Shown piece after piece: positions 6,167-7,620 of a stretch of 7,620 nt of DNA. The translations under genes and the position numbers were made by a program. The notes under the pieces were generated by a model. The model was not told the origin of the DNA. It did no database searches and was given only the letters and a program-made list of their open reading frames with translations. Each line of letters begins with the position of its first letter. The first letter of the stretch is position 1. This DNA comes from Clostridia bacterium BRH_c25 (GTDB lineage Bacteria > Bacillota_A > Clostridia > Lutisporales > Lutisporaceae): the NCBI GenBank assembly GCA_001515955.1, contig LOES01000006.1, forward strand, positions 1 through 7,620, written 5' to 3'.

Positions 6167-6874
6167 TTGCTGCTCATTATTGCCTCTCTCATTGTATCCA
6201 CAATTAAGGACATATGCCTGCTGTTCGGTTATATTCAGAACGTCAATTCATTTCCGCAGCCCCTGTCTGCTGATGAAGAGCAATACTATCTGGAGGAATA
6301 CAGAAAAGGTAATGAAGATGCAAAAAATATACTGGTGGAGAGAAATCTCAGACTTGTGGCTCATATAGTTAAAAAATATGTGAACACAGGAAGAGAAATA
6401 GACGATTTGATATCCATAGGTACAATAGGTCTTATAAAGGCTATAATAACCTTCGATGATGGCAAAGGCACAAGACTTGCCACTTATGCTGCAAGATGCA
6501 TAGAGAATGAAATACTTATGACTATCAGAGCTTCAAAGAAAACAAAAACAGAGGTGTCCCTTCACGATCCCATAGGTGTTGACAAAGAAGGCAATGAAAT
6601 AAGCCTTATTGATATACTGGGAAGTGATACGGACATCATACTGGATGAGGTGGAGCTGAAGATCCAGATCAAAAAGCTGTATCAAAGAATGGAAACAGCC
6701 CTGAAGAAAAGAGAAAAACTGGTGATAGAGCTCAGATACGGACTGCAGAACGGTATCAGCAAGACACAGCGGGAAATAGCGGATATGCTGGGAATATCAA
6801 GATCATATGTATCAAGAATCGAGAACAGGGCCATAAGAAAGCTTTATAAAGAGCTTTACAGCGAGAACATGTAA
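6167..6874 (+). CDS. sigK: RNA polymerase sporulation sigma factor SigK (pro-SigK)
   Basis: SigK directs late mother-cell gene expression during sporulation, including coat and lysis genes. The 235-residue product has a hydrophobic pro-sequence (1-21). By alignment to B. subtilis, where Tyr21 becomes the new N-terminus, cleavage by a SpoIVFB-type membrane protease would fall near Gly21-Tyr22. FPQPLS (29-34) follows. Region 2 spans about 57-128, with NLRLVAHIVKKY, DDLISIGTIGLIK and ATYAARCIENEI. The near-invariant SLHDPIG-DKEGNEISLID stretch lies at 131-149. The region 4 helix-turn-helix is at about 199-225 (TQREIADMLGISRSYVSRIE). The start is TTG with GGAGGTG (6153-6159), 7 bases upstream. 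The reading frame is continuous, with no skin-type insertion such as splits sigK in B. subtilis and Clostridioides difficile. It has its own candidate promoter and is followed 11 bases later by a heptad element. Confidence 0.96.
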   Translation: MLLIIASLIVSTIKDICLLFGYIQNVNSFPQPLSADEEQYYLEEYRKGNEDAKNILVERNLRLVAHIVKKYVNTGREIDDLISIGTIGLIKAIITFDDGKGTRLATYAARCIENEILMTIRASKKTKTEVSLHDPIGVDKEGNEISLIDILGSDTDIILDEVELKIQIKKLYQRMETALKKREKLVIELRYGLQNGISKTQREIADMLGISRSYVSRIENRAIRKLYKELYSENM

Positions 6875-6885
6875 GTATATTATAT

Positions 6886-7050
6886 AGATACGAGATACGA
6901 GGAAAAGCTTGGGTATTCCTTATGGGTATAGGTTTCGAGGTTTCGGGTAGGAGCGATTCACGAATCGCCTGCTCCATTCTTCGAAGCATTGGCATAATTC
7001 TCGAGTCTCGAATCTCGTATCTCGTATCTGTTTGCACGAGCCACGTGCAA
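6886..7050. repeat. Heptad-repeat inverted-repeat element, copy 2
   Basis: The left arm 6886-6901 (two GATACGA units) pairs perfectly over 16 bases with 7014-7029. The right arm continues inward with two further degenerate units (GATTCGA and GACTCGA on the complementary strand). Inside is a hairpin GCGATT/AATCGC (6953-6958/6963-6968) flanked by GGAG/CTCC. A 7-bp hairpin TTGCACG/CGTGCAA (7032-7038/7044-7050) closes the right side, as in copy 1. The 17 bases 6905-6921 match copy 1 (72-88) at 16 positions. It fills almost the whole sigK-yqeG gap, where no ordinary terminator is seen, and may end or process the sigK transcript. Confidence 0.8.
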
Positions 7051-7074
7051 AATAATGTACAATTGAGGTCGGAT

Positions 7075-7563
7075 ATGAAAAACAGATTGAAACCGGATTT
7101 ATTTTTAAATACTGTGTATGAGTTGGATACAGGGATGTTAAAGGCCGGAGGGATAAGGGCAATTATTGTGGATATAGATAATACTCTTGTTTCCTGGGAT
7201 ACAAAGGTACCTGACGAGAAGGTCATTGAGCTTGTATGCAGGCTGGGGGCAGAAGGCTTTAAAATCTGCATATTATCAAACAATACAAAAAAAAGAGTGG
7301 AAGAATTCAATAAAGGCTTGAACCTGCCTGCGATACATAAGGCAGTCAAACCGAGTAAAAGGGCATTTAAAAGAGCAATGAAGCTTATGGAATCAACTGC
7401 AGAGAATACGGCGGTAATAGGTGACCAGCTTTTTACCGATGTATTGGGCGGCAACCGCCTTGGACTTTTCACAGTGCTTGTATCACCAATAAGCGATAAA
7501 GAGTTCATTTGGACCAGAATTGTGAGAATGCTTGAAAGAATAGTGCTTAAAAGAAATATATAG
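7075..7563 (+). CDS. yqeG: YqeG family HAD-IIIA phosphatase
   Basis: This is a haloacid dehalogenase superfamily hydrolase of 162 residues, near the usual YqeG length; its substrate is not established. Motif I is VDIDNTLV (32-39), with the nucleophile Asp33 and Asp35. Motif II is ILSNN (66-70), with Ser68. Motif III includes Lys92 in VKPSKRAFKRAM. Motif IV is IGDQLFTDVLGGN (115-127), with Asp117 and Asp122. The ATG at 7075 is chosen because GAGG (7065-7068) lies 6 bases upstream and the family N-terminus KPDLFLNTVYELD starts there. The frame stays open upstream to a 6922 ATG, but those 51 codons run through the repeat element and show no family similarity. It is probably reached by read-through from sigK or by a weak promoter; none is clear. 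Confidence 0.9.
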   Translation: MKNRLKPDLFLNTVYELDTGMLKAGGIRAIIVDIDNTLVSWDTKVPDEKVIELVCRLGAEGFKICILSNNTKKRVEEFNKGLNLPAIHKAVKPSKRAFKRAMKLMESTAENTAVIGDQLFTDVLGGNRLGLFTVLVSPISDKEFIWTRIVRMLERIVLKRNI

Positions 7564-7604
7564 GTTGCAATAAAGAAGATTCAAGGAAGAATTATGCAAC
7601 CTAT
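7560..7604. repeat. Perfect 10-bp inverted repeat across the yqeG stop
   Basis: ATAGGTTGCA (7560-7569) is the exact reverse complement of TGCAACCTAT (7595-7604), with a 25-base spacer. The left arm includes the yqeG stop; the right arm includes most of the start codon of the next reading frame. No T-run follows, so it is not a standard terminator. Confidence 0.6.
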
Positions 7605-7620
7605 GAAATCAAGGAATATG
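7594..7620 (+). CDS. Start of a downstream gene, cut by the window edge
   Basis: An ATG at 7594 is preceded by AAGGAAGA (7583-7590), with AAGGA 6 bases upstream, and the frame is open to the window end (MQPMKSRNM). An in-frame ATG at 7603 is an alternative start. Only nine codons are visible, so no function can be given. In many Firmicutes yqeG lies near aroE, which makes shikimate dehydrogenase a possibility, but these residues do not support any family. Confidence 0.4.

Noticed and set aside
6144..6368. 74-codon + strand frame starting before sigK
   Set aside because: It overlaps the sigK start in another frame, its start lies before the Shine-Dalgarno that serves TTG 6167, and it has no recognisable features.
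6167..6874. Skin-like insertion or att site in sigK
   Set aside because: The frame runs unbroken from the pro-sequence to region 4 with no insertion, and I saw no recombinase gene nearby.
7032..7063. Possible yqeG promoter, TTGCAC (7032-7037) with TACAAT (7058-7063)
   Set aside because: The 20-base spacing is too long for a sigma-A promoter, the -35 is part of the element's hairpin, and the start of transcription would fall at or after the ribosome site.
6922..7074. 51-codon N-terminal extension of yqeG
   Set aside because: It is translated repeat element with no good ribosome site at 6922, while ATG 7075 has a well-placed GAGG and matches the family N-terminus.
6756..7508. 250-codon open frame on the - strand
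   Set aside because: It is antisense to the 3' end of sigK and most of yqeG, whose + strand frames carry clear catalytic and DNA-binding motifs; the product shows no family features and crosses the repeat element.

Overview
The window looks like the chromosome of a spore-forming, moderately AT-rich clostridium (class Clostridia; a cluster III or Ruminiclostridium-like lineage is a guess from gene order and protein style, not proven). The reasons are an intact sporulation sigma factor SigK with a membrane pro-sequence, strong Firmicutes Shine-Dalgarno sites, several GTG and TTG starts, and the gene order mltG - trmR - U32 peptidase (trhP type) - udk - class B PBP. This order matches the yrrL-yrrM-yrrN/O-udk-greA-yrrR region of Bacillus subtilis, here without greA and with one U32 gene instead of two. 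All genes are on the + strand.

Layout: 1-288 holds no convincing gene. It carries a heptad-repeat inverted-repeat element (40-229) and an intrinsic terminator (250-282). A near-consensus sigma-A promoter (289-317) precedes mltG (424-1449). A terminator hairpin (1468-1498) separates mltG from a tightly packed, overlapping set: trmR (1522-2187), trhP-like U32 gene (2180-3415) and udk (3405-4049). The class B PBP gene follows (4113-5891); its Shine-Dalgarno is complementary to a sequence 24 bases upstream. The 275-base gap before sigK holds a second kind of long inverted repeat (5888-5994), an 18-bp AT palindrome (6009-6026), a candidate sigma-E-type promoter (6041-6070) and a 24-bp bulged leader hairpin (6081-6143). 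SigK (6167-6874) is followed by a second copy of the heptad element (6886-7050), then a YqeG-family HAD phosphatase (7075-7563) and the first codons of another gene (from about 7594).

How the genes fit together: mltG and the PBP act on peptidoglycan outside the membrane, one cutting glycan strands and one cross-linking peptides. trmR and the U32 gene are predicted to act in sequence on the wobble uridine of tRNAs (U34 to ho5U to mo5U), and their start and stop codons overlap. udk salvages uridine and cytidine. SigK drives late mother-cell sporulation; the B. subtilis counterpart of the PBP by gene order (PbpI/PBP4b) is also a mother-cell protein.

The most unusual content is intergenic. The three larger gene gaps contain long imperfect inverted repeats whose arms are themselves short tandem or periodic repeats: GATNCGA heptads twice, and CACGG spaced 10-11 bases once. 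The centre of the first element closely resembles one arm of the third, so the families are mosaic. I do not recognise these as a named element. No CRISPR, tRNA, rRNA, transposase or phage gene was seen.
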